Made by a program: the position numbers and the translations under genes. The notes below the pieces were generated by a model that worked only from the letters and a program-made list of their open reading frames with translations, was not told where the DNA came from and did not search any database. From Citrobacter europaeus (GTDB lineage Bacteria > Pseudomonadota > Gammaproteobacteria > Enterobacterales > Enterobacteriaceae), in contig CP083650.1 in the NCBI GenBank assembly GCA_020099315.1, forward strand, positions 3,348,001 through 3,412,000: 64,000 bases of DNA. Direction: 5' to 3'. Shown here piece by piece: positions 34,077 through 43,781 of this stretch; position 1 is the stretch's first letter; every line of letters starts with the position of its first letter.

Positions 34077-35089
34077 TAGTACAGGTACTCCTGTACCAGT
34101 TTTTCCGCAATTTTCACCGCCATCAACGCGCCGCCGAAGCGTACGTTGTCTGCCACAGACCAGAACTGAACCTGCTCCGGCATACCGTAATCGTTATGCA
34201 CACAGCCAATTGACAGGTGCGGAGTGCCCGAGGCATCGCCAACCTGGGTCGGGAAATCAGTCTCTTCCGACAACACCACGTCCTCACCGCGTGAAAACGC
34301 ATCACGTGCTTCTTCCGCCGCCAGCGGACGCAGAGCTTCAAAATTCACCATCTGCGCATGGCCATAAAACACGGGCGACTGCACGATGCTGGCGGAGATC
34401 AGCAGTCCGTCGTCCTGCATAATTTTGCGCACTTCATCGACAATACGACGCTCTTCCCGCACGCTACCTTCGCGATCTGGCAGCAGCGGCAGCATGTTGA
34501 ACGCCAACTGACGGCCAAAGAAATCATCTTCGTCAATCGGGATGCCGTTAAGCAGTTTCGCACTCTGTCCGGCCAACGCATCGACGGCTTTTTTACCGTG
34601 AGCGGAAGCCGAAATAATATTGGTCACCGTAATACGTGACAGACCGCCGTCATCAATCAGCGGCTTCAGCGCAGACAGCAGTTGGCTGGTCAGGCTGTCA
34701 GGGACCGCAATCACATTACGGTTGCGGTAATCCGCCAGCACGAACGGGTTAACGTCCGGAACCACCAGCGGAACGTCCGGCTCAAGCGCGAACAGGCCAC
34801 TGCTGTCGATAACCAGACAACCGGCATTGGTCGCTTCTTCGACCCATGCGGCGGTGGCTTCTGCGCCCGCAACGAAAAATGCTAACTGCGCCTGCGTCCA
34901 GTCAAAGTCTGCAACGTCCTGCACAATGACCGATTTACCGTTAAAACGCAGATGCTCGCCGGCGCTTTCATTACGCGCCAGCGCATAAATTTCACCGACC
35001 GGGAACTGGCGTTCAGCCAGCGTATCGAGCAGGGCTTCGCCTACGGCGCCCGTAGCGCCAAGAATGGCAATATTCCAGCCTTCAGACAT
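34076..35089 (-). CDS. usg: Usg, semialdehyde dehydrogenase-like protein
   Basis: 337-residue relative of aspartate-semialdehyde dehydrogenase, with an N-terminal NAD(P)-binding motif ILGATGAVGEALLDTL. The usual catalytic cysteine (in the SNCT-type motif of true Asd) is absent here; the region reads NRNVIAVPDSLTSQL, so it is probably not an active dehydrogenase. Its role is unknown. It lies between pdxB and truA in the known pdxB-usg-truA-dedA cluster. Confidence 0.93.
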   Translation of the reverse strand: MSEGWNIAILGATGAVGEALLDTLAERQFPVGEIYALARNESAGEHLRFNGKSVIVQDVADFDWTQAQLAFFVAGAEATAAWVEEATNAGCLVIDSSGLFALEPDVPLVVPDVNPFVLADYRNRNVIAVPDSLTSQLLSALKPLIDDGGLSRITVTNIISASAHGKKAVDALAGQSAKLLNGIPIDEDDFFGRQLAFNMLPLLPDREGSVREERRIVDEVRKIMQDDGLLISASIVQSPVFYGHAQMVNFEALRPLAAEEARDAFSRGEDVVLSEETDFPTQVGDASGTPHLSIGCVHNDYGMPEQVQFWSVADNVRFGGALMAVKIAEKLVQEYLY

Positions 35090-35156
35090 GGTGATTTACT
35101 CCAGAAATACGTAAGCGTCCCTGTCGTATTATTCGACAGGGAGCATTAAGAAGACA

Positions 35157-36293
35157 TTAATGTGCCGGGTGGTGAACCGCGTTAAAACCCAGCTTACACA
35201 GCAAGGCCGCAGCCGTTGCGTCGTCACACATCACGTATAAAGACGACCATTCACGGCGCTCAAGATAATTTTTACGCAGTTTATCAAACTCACCCGGAAT
35301 TCCAGCGACTTTACGCAGCGGCGCATCATCGCGGCGCACATCATACACTAAATGCGCCAGCCTTTTCAGCGTTGGCTGATCTAACGGGCCATGCAGAGTG
35401 ATACGACCAAATTCAGGCGCCGGTAACAGGGTATTCAGCGCCACGTGCTGTTCGCGACCAATAAACTTGCTATAGGCCTCAAAGACCTGCGTGGTGCCAC
35501 GCGCTTTTCCTTCCAGGGTGTACCCGGCAATGTGCGCTGTGCCGATATCGGCTTTCTCCAGCAATGCCACATTGAGATCCGGCTCCCCTTCCCAGACATC
35601 CAGTACGACGCTCAGCGACTGACCTGCATTCAATCGGTTCAGCAATGCCGTATTGTCGATGACTGGCCCGCGGCAGGCGTTGATCAGAATGGTGCCCGGC
35701 TTCAGTCGGCTAATCAGCGCGTCATCCGCGAGGTGCAACGTCTTGTACGGTCCGTCTTTGAACAGCGGCGTATGGAAAGTCAGCACATCGGCTTGCTCTA
35801 CCAGTTCATCCAGCGTGCAGAAATTGCCTTCGTCACCGCGATCGGCTCGCGGTGGATCGCACAGCAGCGTACGGATCCCCAGCGCTTCCAGGCGCGTCTG
35901 TAAACGTCCGCCCACGTTACCCACGCCCACGATGCCCACTGTACGATCGCATAACGCAAACCCGTCACGCTCCGCCAGCATCAGCAGTGCTGAAAACACA
36001 TATTCCACGACCGCAATCGCGTTACAGCCGGGGGCGGCGGAAAAACCGATCTTCGACTGCGCAAGCCAGGCTTCATCCACATGGTCCGTGCCTGCGGTTG
36101 CCGTACCGACAAATTTAACCGGTTTTCCGCTAAGCAGTGATTCATTTACTTTCGTCACCGAGCGCACCATTAAGGCATCTGCATCATCCAGTTCGGCAAC
36201 GGGAATCGGGCGACCGGGAACCGCTTTTACCTCCCCCAAACGACTGAACAGTTCGCGGGCATAGGGCATATTTTCATCAACGAGGATTTTCAC
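35157..36293 (-). CDS. pdxB: Erythronate-4-phosphate dehydrogenase PdxB
   Basis: Second step in pyridoxal 5'-phosphate synthesis: oxidises 4-phosphoerythronate to 2-oxo-3-hydroxy-4-phosphobutanoate. It belongs to the D-2-hydroxyacid dehydrogenases, with the NAD-binding loop VGIVGVGNVGGRLQTRLEALG, catalytic arginine near NACRGPVIDN and the GTAHIAGYTLEGKARG histidine. The 378-residue length is standard, including the C-terminal DUF3410 domain. It heads the cluster leading to usg and truA. Confidence 0.97.
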   Translation of the reverse strand: MKILVDENMPYARELFSRLGEVKAVPGRPIPVAELDDADALMVRSVTKVNESLLSGKPVKFVGTATAGTDHVDEAWLAQSKIGFSAAPGCNAIAVVEYVFSALLMLAERDGFALCDRTVGIVGVGNVGGRLQTRLEALGIRTLLCDPPRADRGDEGNFCTLDELVEQADVLTFHTPLFKDGPYKTLHLADDALISRLKPGTILINACRGPVIDNTALLNRLNAGQSLSVVLDVWEGEPDLNVALLEKADIGTAHIAGYTLEGKARGTTQVFEAYSKFIGREQHVALNTLLPAPEFGRITLHGPLDQPTLKRLAHLVYDVRRDDAPLRKVAGIPGEFDKLRKNYLERREWSSLYVMCDDATAAALLCKLGFNAVHHPAH

Positions 36294-36398
36294 GTCTTTC
36301 GCACCTGTTTGAGAACGAGAGTTAACCGGGCAAGTGTGCCATAATCTCGCCGCCAGGCATACTGCGAGACCTGGTCAGCACAGATTTAAGGAACAGAG

Positions 36399-37403
36399 AT
36401 GATGCAGCCCATTTCAGGTACGCCCGCTCGCCCTCCCGGCGAAGGCCAAAATGCCCCTTCCGCGGCGGGTGAACAACCGTTATCCACACAACAACGTACC
36501 GTGCTGGAGCGACTGATTACCCGTCTGATTTCACTCACCCAACAGCAAAGCGCCGAGGTGTGGGCCGGAATGAAGCACGATCTGGGCGTTAAAAGTGATA
36601 CGCCGTTGCAGTCACGTCACTTTCCTGCCGCTGAGCAAAACCTTAACCAACGGCTGGGGGTTGCTCAGCAAAATCATGCTAATCGTCAGGTGCTGTCGCA
36701 GCTCACTGAATTACTGAGTCAGGGAAATAACCGCCAGGCGGTAAGTGATTTTATCCGTCAGCAGTATGGGCAAACGGCGCTTAGCCAGCTCACGCCTGAG
36801 CAGTTGAAGAACGTGCTCACGCTGCTGCAGCAAGGGCAACTTTCGATACCGCAACCGCAGCAGCGCCCGGCCACCGATCGTCCGTTGCTCCCCGCTGAGC
36901 ACAATACGCTGAACCAGTTGGTTACCAAACTGGCGGCGGCCACGGGAGAATCCGGGAAGATGATCTGGCAGTCGATGCTGGAGCTGTCTGGCGTAAAAAG
37001 CGGAGAGCTGATCCCCGCCAAACAATTTACGCATCTGGTCACCTGGCTGCAGGCGCGCCAGACGCTCAGCCTGCAAAGCGCCCCAACACTGCAAACGCTC
37101 CAGGCGGCGCTAAAGCTGCCATTAGAGCCGAATGAGCTGACGGCAATAAAAGAGTACGCGCAGCAGACGTATCAGATCCAACCACAAACGATTCTGACCA
37201 CGGTGCAGGTGCAGGACTTGCTGAATCAAATCTTCCTGCGCCGCGTGGAACGAGAACGCGAGCTCAGCGATCCGCGTCATCTGCAGCCCATTTACAGCCC
37301 GTTCGCGCCGATGATTGAAACGGTTAAATCTCTGTCGGCACGACCGGGACTGCTGTTTATTGCGTTGATGATTGCGTTAGCCATTTTCTGGCTGGTCGCT
37401 TAA
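36399..37403 (+). CDS. flk: Flagella biosynthesis regulator Flk
   Basis: 334-residue protein with a long polar, glutamine-rich N-terminal part and one C-terminal membrane span (LLFIALMIALAIFWLVA), so it is tail-anchored. In Salmonella Flk couples assembly of the flagellar P and L rings to hook protein and FlgM export. The conserved segment PLLPAEHNTLNQLVTKLAAATGES is present. It is divergent from pdxB and its end overlaps yfcJ by four bases. Confidence 0.93.
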   Translation: MMQPISGTPARPPGEGQNAPSAAGEQPLSTQQRTVLERLITRLISLTQQQSAEVWAGMKHDLGVKSDTPLQSRHFPAAEQNLNQRLGVAQQNHANRQVLSQLTELLSQGNNRQAVSDFIRQQYGQTALSQLTPEQLKNVLTLLQQGQLSIPQPQQRPATDRPLLPAEHNTLNQLVTKLAAATGESGKMIWQSMLELSGVKSGELIPAKQFTHLVTWLQARQTLSLQSAPTLQTLQAALKLPLEPNELTAIKEYAQQTYQIQPQTILTTVQVQDLLNQIFLRRVERERELSDPRHLQPIYSPFAPMIETVKSLSARPGLLFIALMIALAIFWLVA

Positions 37404-38578
37404 CCTTTACGCAGCGTTAGCAGCGTTACAATAATGCCCACCACGGCGGATATCGCCCCGGCAAGGAATACCGAGGGATAACCGTATGCGGTGGCCAGCA
37501 CCCCGGCGATCGGACCACTTATGCCGTAGGAGATATCCTGAAACGCGGCATAACCGCCCAGCGCTGTACCGCGAACCTGCGCGGGCACTCGCTTCACGAC
37601 CTCGACGCCCAATGCCGGGAAGATAAGCGAACACCCGGCCCCGGTTAATGCCGCCCCGAGCAGCGCAATCCAGGCCGATGGGGCCTGCCACAGCAGAATC
37701 AGTCCTGCGGTTTCCACCAGCAAGGAGACAACGGCGACCTTCACGCCGCCGAACCGGTCCGGCATCCAGCCAAACAGAATGCGCATCAGCACAAACGCCC
37801 CACCAAACGCGGTCAGGGTGAACCCCGCCATCGTCCAGCCGTTGCTGACAAAATAGAGTGAAATAAACGTACCGATCACCGCAAAGCCAACGCCCTGCAG
37901 CGCCAGGCCCAGGCCCGGTTTCCAGATAAGCCCTACCACGCTCCATAACGAAGGACGTTCTCCTGCATGAGCAGGCACTTTGCGCACGGTGCCATTGAAT
38001 ACCCATGCCAGCAGCGGTAAAACCATCGTCGTCCCCGCCAGCGCCGCAAAACCAAAGTGGCTGTGGATCAACAGGCCCAACGGCGCACCGGCAGCCAGCG
38101 CACCGTAAATCGCCATCCCGTTCCACGACATCACCTTACCCGAACGTGTTGGCCCGACCAGCCCAAGTCCCCAGGTCAGCGTCCCGGTGAGCAACTGGCT
38201 TTCGCCAAAACCGAGGATCAAACGACCGACGATTAACAACGCAAATTTTACGGGGACAGAAACAGGCAATAGCGCGGCTAAAAGCCACGCCGCGCCCGCC
38301 AGCCCACAGGCAAACATCCCCTGTAGCGCCGAACGTTTAGCGCCATATTGATCGGCCAGGCGCCCGGCGTAGCCGCGCGTTAATACCGTTGCCAGAAACT
38401 GTACGCCTACGGCGATACCGACCATGGTATTGCCATAGCCGAGCTCCTGGTGCACAAACAGAGGAATGACGGGCAAAGGTAAACCGACCGTCATATAGGT
38501 CAGGAAAACCGCAAAAGCGATGCGAAACAGCGAAAAGTTCGCCGAAGGTGTTTTTTCTTGTTGAGTTACAACTGTCAT
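37400..38578 (-). CDS. yfcJ: Major facilitator superfamily transporter YfcJ
   Basis: 392-residue inner-membrane protein with 12 predicted spans, in the UPF0226/YhhS-YfcJ group of MFS transporters. Conserved loop RGYAGRLADQYGAKRSALQG (motif A, G-x-L-A-D-x-x-G) is clear. Proposed as an arabinose exporter family on weak evidence; the substrate is not established. Convergent with flk. Confidence 0.92.
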   Translation of the reverse strand: MTVVTQQEKTPSANFSLFRIAFAVFLTYMTVGLPLPVIPLFVHQELGYGNTMVGIAVGVQFLATVLTRGYAGRLADQYGAKRSALQGMFACGLAGAAWLLAALLPVSVPVKFALLIVGRLILGFGESQLLTGTLTWGLGLVGPTRSGKVMSWNGMAIYGALAAGAPLGLLIHSHFGFAALAGTTMVLPLLAWVFNGTVRKVPAHAGERPSLWSVVGLIWKPGLGLALQGVGFAVIGTFISLYFVSNGWTMAGFTLTAFGGAFVLMRILFGWMPDRFGGVKVAVVSLLVETAGLILLWQAPSAWIALLGAALTGAGCSLIFPALGVEVVKRVPAQVRGTALGGYAAFQDISYGISGPIAGVLATAYGYPSVFLAGAISAVVGIIVTLLTLRKG

Positions 38579-38867
38579 GCGTTACTCCAAAATGCAGAGT
38601 AAGGCGAGGAATGCCCACGCCCCCTCTACCTGACTATCAGGATTAAGGTGCGTTGGATAACGTTAAACGCTTACGCATTATCAAGAGGATAATGTTGAAG
38701 CTGGAGTCTGCCTGCGAGGGGCTAAACTTGTCAACCTTGAAATCACTGAACACCACACAAAACAAATGGTTATTCTCTCTAAGAAAAGCACAAACAATGA
38801 GGAAAAAGTTGTCAATCAGGAAGACACTCAACGATCAGTTTCGCCAGAATATTTTAGGGACACGGAA

Positions 38868-39386
38868 ATGAAAGCATTTTCGCTTATTGCTCTCATCCTG
38901 GTGCTTTGCGGCTGCTCTGCGCCTCATCGGGACAGCACACAAGATGTAAAACAGTTCTATCTCGCGTGGATGTCCGCCTACACACAAGATCGGGATACGT
39001 CCGCACTCATGCAACTTTATGTGGCGAAAGACGTTATCGACCGTCTGGCGCTGATTGACAGTCTTTACGAGCAGGAAATAATGGATTCTGACTACTTTAT
39101 GTACGTGCAGGATTACGCCCCTGAATGGATCCCACTGTTACGGGTTGGGGCGGCCCAGCCCTTTCTCGGTGGCGAAAAGGTGGAAGTACAATTAGGTGGA
39201 CCGACAGGCGAAGCGCCCATGCAGTTGGAAGTGTATACCCGTTGGGAAGAGGGTCGCTGGAAAATTTATCGTGTGCGGGATCTGGGCAATCAATTTGAAC
39301 AGCCAATCTACAGCGCCGGTAATATTGCGCAAGCCAGGGCATGGTCTGCGGAGATCGCACCGGAGTACGAAAAGATGAAAAAATAA
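38868..39386 (+). CDS. Predicted lipoprotein, DUF3828-like
   Basis: 172-residue protein with a lipoprotein signal peptide: MKAFSLIALILVLCGCSAP, lipobox L13-C14-G15-C16, and serine at the +2 position, which favours the outer membrane. The mature part has short helices and a YFMYVQDYAPEWIPLL...VEVQLGG pattern resembling DUF3828 proteins. I am not aware of an E. coli K-12 gene here between yfcJ and fabB. The ATG at 38868 has AGGGA at good spacing and starts the signal peptide, so I reject the longer frame from 38766. The function is unknown. Confidence 0.75.
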   Translation: MKAFSLIALILVLCGCSAPHRDSTQDVKQFYLAWMSAYTQDRDTSALMQLYVAKDVIDRLALIDSLYEQEIMDSDYFMYVQDYAPEWIPLLRVGAAQPFLGGEKVEVQLGGPTGEAPMQLEVYTRWEEGRWKIYRVRDLGNQFEQPIYSAGNIAQARAWSAEIAPEYEKMKK

Positions 39387-39410
39387 AAAAGGGAGCCATT
39401 AGGCTCCCCT
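39385..39410 (-). terminator. Terminator between lipoprotein gene and fabB
   Basis: GGGAGCC-ATTA-GGCTCCC has a perfect 7-bp stem, followed on the minus strand by TTTTTTATTTTTT. It clearly ends fabB and may also stop the lipoprotein transcript. Confidence 0.88.
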
Positions 39411-39436
39411 TTGCATCTCATTTTGTAGACTTACAC

Positions 39437-40651
39437 TTACAGCTTACGCATGACCAGCGTTGCGTTGGTGCCGCCAAAGCCGAAGCTGTTGGACATCACG
39501 GTGGTCAGCGCCTGCTCGGTCGGTTTGGTCACGATGTTCAGACCTGCCGCCTGCTCATCCAGCTCTTCAATGTTGATGCTTGGCGCGATAAAGCCGTGTT
39601 CCAGCATCAGCAGAGAGTAGATAGCTTCCTGTACGCCAGCCGCGCCCAGGGAGTGACCAGTCATCGCTTTGGTCGCAGAGATTGCCGGGCTGTTGTCGCC
39701 AAACACTTCACGAATTGCGCCAAGCTCTTTCACGTCGCCTACCGGAGTAGAGGTACCGTGGGAGTTCAGGTAGTCGATCGGCGTGTCTACGCCGTGCATC
39801 GCCATCTGCATGCAACGTACTGCGCCTTCGCCAGACGGAGCAACCATGTCAGCACCATCGGACGTTGCGCCGTAACCGACGATTTCCGCATAGATATGCG
39901 CGCCACGGGCCAGAGCGTGTTCCAGTTCTTCGACGACAACCATACCGCCGCCGCCTGCAATAACGAAACCATCACGGTTTGCGTCATAGGTACGGGAAGC
40001 TTTGGATGGATCGTCGTTATATTTGGTAGACAGCGCGCCCATTGCGTCGAATTCACACGCCATTTCCCAGCACAGCTCTTCGCCGCCGCCAGCAAAAACG
40101 ATGTCTTGTTTGCCCAATTGAATTTGTTCTACCGCATTGCCGATGCAGTGCGCAGATGTCGCACAGGCAGAGCTGATGGAGTAGTTTACGCCGTGGATTT
40201 TGAACGGCGTTGCGAGGCAGGCTGAAACGCCGGACGCCATCGCTTTGGTGACCACATACGGGCCAACCGCTTTCAGGCCACGCGGGCTACGCATTGCGTC
40301 AGCGCCGAATACCTGAAAACGTGGGGAGCCGCCGCCGGAACCTGCAATCAGGCCAACGCGCGGATTATTCTGGTAATCTTCTGCAGCAAGGCCAGCATCA
40401 GCCACAGCCTGCTCCATTGAAAGGAATGCATAAATGGATGCGTCGCTCATGAAGCGCACTACTTTGCGGTCAATGAGGCCAGTGGTATCCAGTTTTACGT
40501 TGCCCCAAACGTGGCTACGCATGCCGGAGTCCTTCAGCTCCTGAGAGAAAGTGATCCCTGAACGTCCTTCACGCAGAGATGCCAGGACTTCCTGCTGGTT
40601 ATTACCGATGCTGGAAACGATGCCCAAGCCAGTAATCACTGCACGTTTCAT
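39437..40651 (-). CDS. fabB: 3-oxoacyl-ACP synthase I FabB
   Basis: Condensing enzyme that extends acyl-ACP with malonyl-ACP and is needed for unsaturated fatty acid formation. The nucleophile is C163 in SSACATSAHC, and the two catalytic histidines are in LNSHGTSTPVGD and ATKAMTGHSLGAAG. It has 404 residues. The C terminus reads MRKL, slightly shorter than the E. coli end I recall. FabR and FadR sites lie just upstream. Confidence 0.97.
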   Translation of the reverse strand: MKRAVITGLGIVSSIGNNQQEVLASLREGRSGITFSQELKDSGMRSHVWGNVKLDTTGLIDRKVVRFMSDASIYAFLSMEQAVADAGLAAEDYQNNPRVGLIAGSGGGSPRFQVFGADAMRSPRGLKAVGPYVVTKAMASGVSACLATPFKIHGVNYSISSACATSAHCIGNAVEQIQLGKQDIVFAGGGEELCWEMACEFDAMGALSTKYNDDPSKASRTYDANRDGFVIAGGGGMVVVEELEHALARGAHIYAEIVGYGATSDGADMVAPSGEGAVRCMQMAMHGVDTPIDYLNSHGTSTPVGDVKELGAIREVFGDNSPAISATKAMTGHSLGAAGVQEAIYSLLMLEHGFIAPSINIEELDEQAAGLNIVTKPTEQALTTVMSNSFGFGGTNATLVMRKL

Positions 40652-40699
40652 TCAATACCTCTGTAAGTCGCACTATTTTAAAGTTTCGAGTGGCACAAT

Positions 40700-40717
40700 A
40701 GCGTACACTTGTACGCC
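40700..40717. promoter_or_regulatory. FabR box upstream of fabB
   Basis: AGCGTACACTTGTACGCC contains the imperfect palindrome GCGTACACTTGTACGC that FabR binds before fabA and fabB in enteric bacteria. It lies about 50 bases before the fabB start. Confidence 0.8.
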
Positions 40718-40718
40718 G

Positions 40719-40735
40719 AACAAGTCCGATCAGCC
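40719..40735. promoter_or_regulatory. FadR site upstream of fabB
   Basis: On the minus strand GGCTGATCGGACTTGTT matches the activating FadR sites of fabA and fabB. It lies next to the FabR box, further from the gene, as in E. coli. Confidence 0.78.
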
Positions 40736-40810
40736 AATTTATGTGGAAATTTGCGCAGCCAGGCACTCATCGCTAAGATCGGGGCACAGCCTGCCAGACG
40801 AGTAACTTAC

Positions 40811-42811
40811 GTGAAACAATACGCTATACAACCTGCCAACCTTGAATTCAACTCTGAGGGTACACCTGTTTCCCGAGATTTTGACGATGTCTATTTTTCT
40901 AATGATAACGGGCTGGAAGAGACACGTTACGTCTTTCTCGGCGGTAACCATCTCGCTCAGCGATTCCCGTCACATTCACGCCCCCTCTTCGTGGTGGCAG
41001 AAAGTGGGTTTGGCACCGGACTTAACTTCCTCACGCTCTGGCAGGCATTTTCCGAGTTTCGCGATACTCACCCTGACGCTACCCTGGAAAGATTACATTT
41101 CATCAGTTTCGAAAAATATCCGCTAACGCGTGAAGATCTTACTTTAGCCCATCAGCACTGGTCAGAACTTGCGCCGTGGGCCTCGGCGCTGCAAGAGCAA
41201 TGGCCTCTGCCGCTGGCGGGATGTCATCGTCTGCTGCTTGATGAAGGGCGTGTCACACTGGACCTGTGGTTTGGCGATATTAACGAGCTGACCTGCAAAC
41301 TGGATGATTCTCTTAATCAAAAGGTGGACGCCTGGTTCCTGGACGGTTTCGCGCCGGCAAAAAACCCGGATATGTGGACGCCAACACTGTTTAATGCGAT
41401 GGCCCGACTGGCTCGTCCCGGCGGTACATTAGCGACCTTCACATCGGCAGGCTTTGTACGTCGGGGGTTGCAGGAAGCCGGGTTTACAATGCAAAAATGC
41501 AAAGGCTTTGGCCGCAAGCGCGAAATGCTCTGTGGCGTAATGGAACAGACTCAGGCACTCCCTTCCTCAGCGCCATGGTTTGCACGTACGGGAACAGATA
41601 AACGTGAAGCCGCCATTATTGGCGGGGGGATTGCCAGCGCATTGTTGTCTCTGGCGTTACTGCGCCGTGGCTGGCAGGTCACGCTGTATTGCGCAGACGA
41701 AAAACCTGCCGGGGGTGCATCCGGCAATCGCCAGGGTGCGCTCTACCCGCTCCTCAGCAAACATGACGCAGCCATTAATCTGTTTTTCCCCACCGCGTTT
41801 ACCTTTGCCCGTCGACTGTATGACGCCCTCCCCGTTGAGTTCGCGCATGACTGGTGCGGCGTGACGCAACTGGCATGGGATGAGAAAAGCCAGCAAAAAA
41901 TCGCGCAGATGCTGTCCCTTGAACTGCCCGATGCGCTCGCCATCGGGGTTGACGCACAGCAGGTGTTACAAACGACAGGCGTGGAAACCGGATGCGGCGG
42001 GATTCAGTATCCGAGCGGAGGATGGTTATACCCGGCGCAGTTAACCGCCGCCGTACTGGACTATGCCGCAACGCTGGGATTACGCACCCGCTATCAACAT
42101 ACGCTGACCTCACTGACACGCCACACGGCAAGCTGGCAATTGCAGTTTGCCAGTGGTGAAACCGCCACTCACGCAGCTGTCGTTCTGGCTAACGGTCATC
42201 GAATTAACAGCATTGAGCAGACGCAGTCGCTCCCGGTGTACTCCGTGGGCGGTCAGGTGAGTCATATTCCCGCCACGCCTGCGCTTTCAGCGTTGCGTCA
42301 GGTGCTGTGCTATGACGGCTACCTCACGCCGCATAACCCGCAAAATCAGCAGCACTGCATTGGCGCCAGCTATCATCGAGGGAGCGAGGAAACCGCATAT
42401 CGCGAGGACGATCAGCAGCAAAATCGTCAGCGCTTAATCGACTGCTTGCCTAACGCTGCGTGGGCAAAAGAGGTGGACGTCAGTGCGCATGCCGCCCGTT
42501 GTGGAGTGCGCTGCGCCACGCGCGATCACATGCCGATGGTCGGCAACGTCGCGGACTATGACGCCACGCTCAGCCAGTATGCCACTCTTGCCGAAGACAA
42601 AGAGCACGCCGTAAACGCCCCGGTGTATTCCGATTTGTTTATGCTGGGCGCGCTGGGCTCGCGCGGGTTGTGTACTGCCCCGCTATGTGCAGAAATTCTG
42701 GCATCACAAATGAGCGATGAACCTATCCCTATGGATGCCAGCACGCTGGCGGCGTTGAATCCGAATCGGTTGTGGGTCAGGAAGTTATTGAAGGGAAAAG
42801 CGGTGAAATAA
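40811..42811 (+). CDS. mnmC: tRNA 5-methylaminomethyl-2-thiouridine synthase MnmC (bifunctional)
   Basis: Finishes the wobble uridine of Lys, Glu and Gln tRNAs. The N-terminal methyltransferase part (MnmC2, about 1-245) has FGTGLNFLTLWQ and DAWFLDGFAPAKNPDMW; the C-terminal FAD-dependent oxidase (MnmC1, about 260-666) has EAAIIGGGIASALLSLALLRRGW and GALYPLL. A GTG at 40811 starts VKQYAIQPANLEFN, the family N terminus, giving 666 residues. The ORF reaches back to 40709 across the fabB operators, which I reject. Confidence 0.95.
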   Translation: MKQYAIQPANLEFNSEGTPVSRDFDDVYFSNDNGLEETRYVFLGGNHLAQRFPSHSRPLFVVAESGFGTGLNFLTLWQAFSEFRDTHPDATLERLHFISFEKYPLTREDLTLAHQHWSELAPWASALQEQWPLPLAGCHRLLLDEGRVTLDLWFGDINELTCKLDDSLNQKVDAWFLDGFAPAKNPDMWTPTLFNAMARLARPGGTLATFTSAGFVRRGLQEAGFTMQKCKGFGRKREMLCGVMEQTQALPSSAPWFARTGTDKREAAIIGGGIASALLSLALLRRGWQVTLYCADEKPAGGASGNRQGALYPLLSKHDAAINLFFPTAFTFARRLYDALPVEFAHDWCGVTQLAWDEKSQQKIAQMLSLELPDALAIGVDAQQVLQTTGVETGCGGIQYPSGGWLYPAQLTAAVLDYAATLGLRTRYQHTLTSLTRHTASWQLQFASGETATHAAVVLANGHRINSIEQTQSLPVYSVGGQVSHIPATPALSALRQVLCYDGYLTPHNPQNQQHCIGASYHRGSEETAYREDDQQQNRQRLIDCLPNAAWAKEVDVSAHAARCGVRCATRDHMPMVGNVADYDATLSQYATLAEDKEHAVNAPVYSDLFMLGALGSRGLCTAPLCAEILASQMSDEPIPMDASTLAALNPNRLWVRKLLKGKAVK

Positions 42812-42826
42812 GATACCCTCTCATCA

Positions 42827-42909
42827 TTGCCTGATGCACTGCGCTTATCAGGCCTACAACTCCCGTCCTTGTAGGCCGGATAAGACGCCTTAGCGTCGCC
42901 ATCCGGCAC
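42827..42909. repeat. BIME between mnmC and yfcL
   Basis: Two REP units: TTGCCTGATGCACTGCGC...TATCAGGC (42827-42853) and GTAGGCCGGATAAGACGC...GCCATCCGGCAC (42871-42909). It fills the gap between convergent genes. Confidence 0.82.
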
Positions 42910-42921
42910 AATCCACTGCAA

Positions 42922-43200
42922 TTATTGTTTTGTCGCCTTCTGGAACAACATGTCCCACATCTCTTTCACTAACGCCTGGTCACGCGGCGAGAGTTCGCCT
43001 GCGCTGATGGCTTTTGCCAGGCTGCTGGTCACATTGGCGTACAATGCCTCAGCGGAATGGTCCTCGCCAGCGTCCAGTTCAGCCACGGCCAGCGTCAGGT
43101 GCCCACGCAAATAGCCACTGGCAAACAACTCATCATCGCTGGCGTGCTCTACCATATCGTCGATTAATGCCAGAATGCGTGATTCAAACTCCGCGATCAT
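42922..43200 (-). CDS. yfcL: Conserved protein YfcL
   Basis: Small, 92-residue cytoplasmic protein of the YfcL family, acidic and predicted to be helical. Conserved words are SDDELFASGYLRGHLTLAVAELD and ELSPRDQALV. Function unknown. It follows epmC by 32 bases on the same strand. Confidence 0.92.
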   Translation of the reverse strand: MIAEFESRILALIDDMVEHASDDELFASGYLRGHLTLAVAELDAGEDHSAEALYANVTSSLAKAISAGELSPRDQALVKEMWDMLFQKATKQ

Positions 43201-43232
43201 CTTCTTTCCTCATTGTAAACGTGGTAGCGGCT

Positions 43233-43781
43233 TCAGTTGAGCGCTTCGGGCCACGGGAATTGTTCCGCCTTAAGTTCAGGCGTGTGATAATAATTTTGTA
43301 ACGCGTTAATGAAGCGCGCCGGACGTTCGGGGATGCCCTTATCCAGATACTCCATCACCTGGGCATGAACACGGCGCTGGAATACCACGCGATCCGGTTC
43401 AAAGTCCCCTTCCAGGTTGTCGCAACTGACGTTAAACGGATATCCCGCCGCCATGCAAAACAGCCAGTCAAACGCCTGCGGCTTCACTTCCACATCTTCA
43501 AACTGGCATTGCGTCTTCGCATCGCGTCCATCAGGGCAGTACCAGTAACCAAAATCGACCAGCTCACGACGGGCCTTACCGGCGATGCACCAGTGTGAGA
43601 TTTCGTGTAGCGCGCTGGCATAATAACCATGCGCAAAAACGATACGGTGATACGGTAATTCCGCATCAGCAGGAAGATAGATCGGTTCGTCGTCGCCTTT
43701 AATCAGACGGGTATTAAATTCATCGGCAAAGCAGCCGTTAAAAATCTCAATTAACTGTTCATAGTGATGGGTATTATTCAT
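43233..43781 (-). CDS. epmC: Elongation factor P hydroxylase EpmC (YfcM)
   Basis: Hydroxylates the lysyl-lysine modification of elongation factor P. The 182-residue protein has a metal-binding HEISH motif (ASALHEISHWCIAGKA) and the DRVVFQRRVHAQVMEYL segment. The length and sequence match E. coli EpmC. Its start codon shares a base with the yfcA stop, so these two are likely translated together. Confidence 0.95.
   Translation of the reverse strand: MNNTHHYEQLIEIFNGCFADEFNTRLIKGDDEPIYLPADAELPYHRIVFAHGYYASALHEISHWCIAGKARRELVDFGYWYCPDGRDAKTQCQFEDVEVKPQAFDWLFCMAAGYPFNVSCDNLEGDFEPDRVVFQRRVHAQVMEYLDKGIPERPARFINALQNYYHTPELKAEQFPWPEALN

Noticed and set aside
38653..38871. Small frame before the lipoprotein gene
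   Set aside because: It lacks a ribosome site, overlaps the lipoprotein start and has no similarity to a known small protein.
40709..40810. Upstream extension of mnmC
   Set aside because: The frame is open but runs near the fabB operators and adds 34 residues unlike any MnmC; the GTG at 40811 fits the family.
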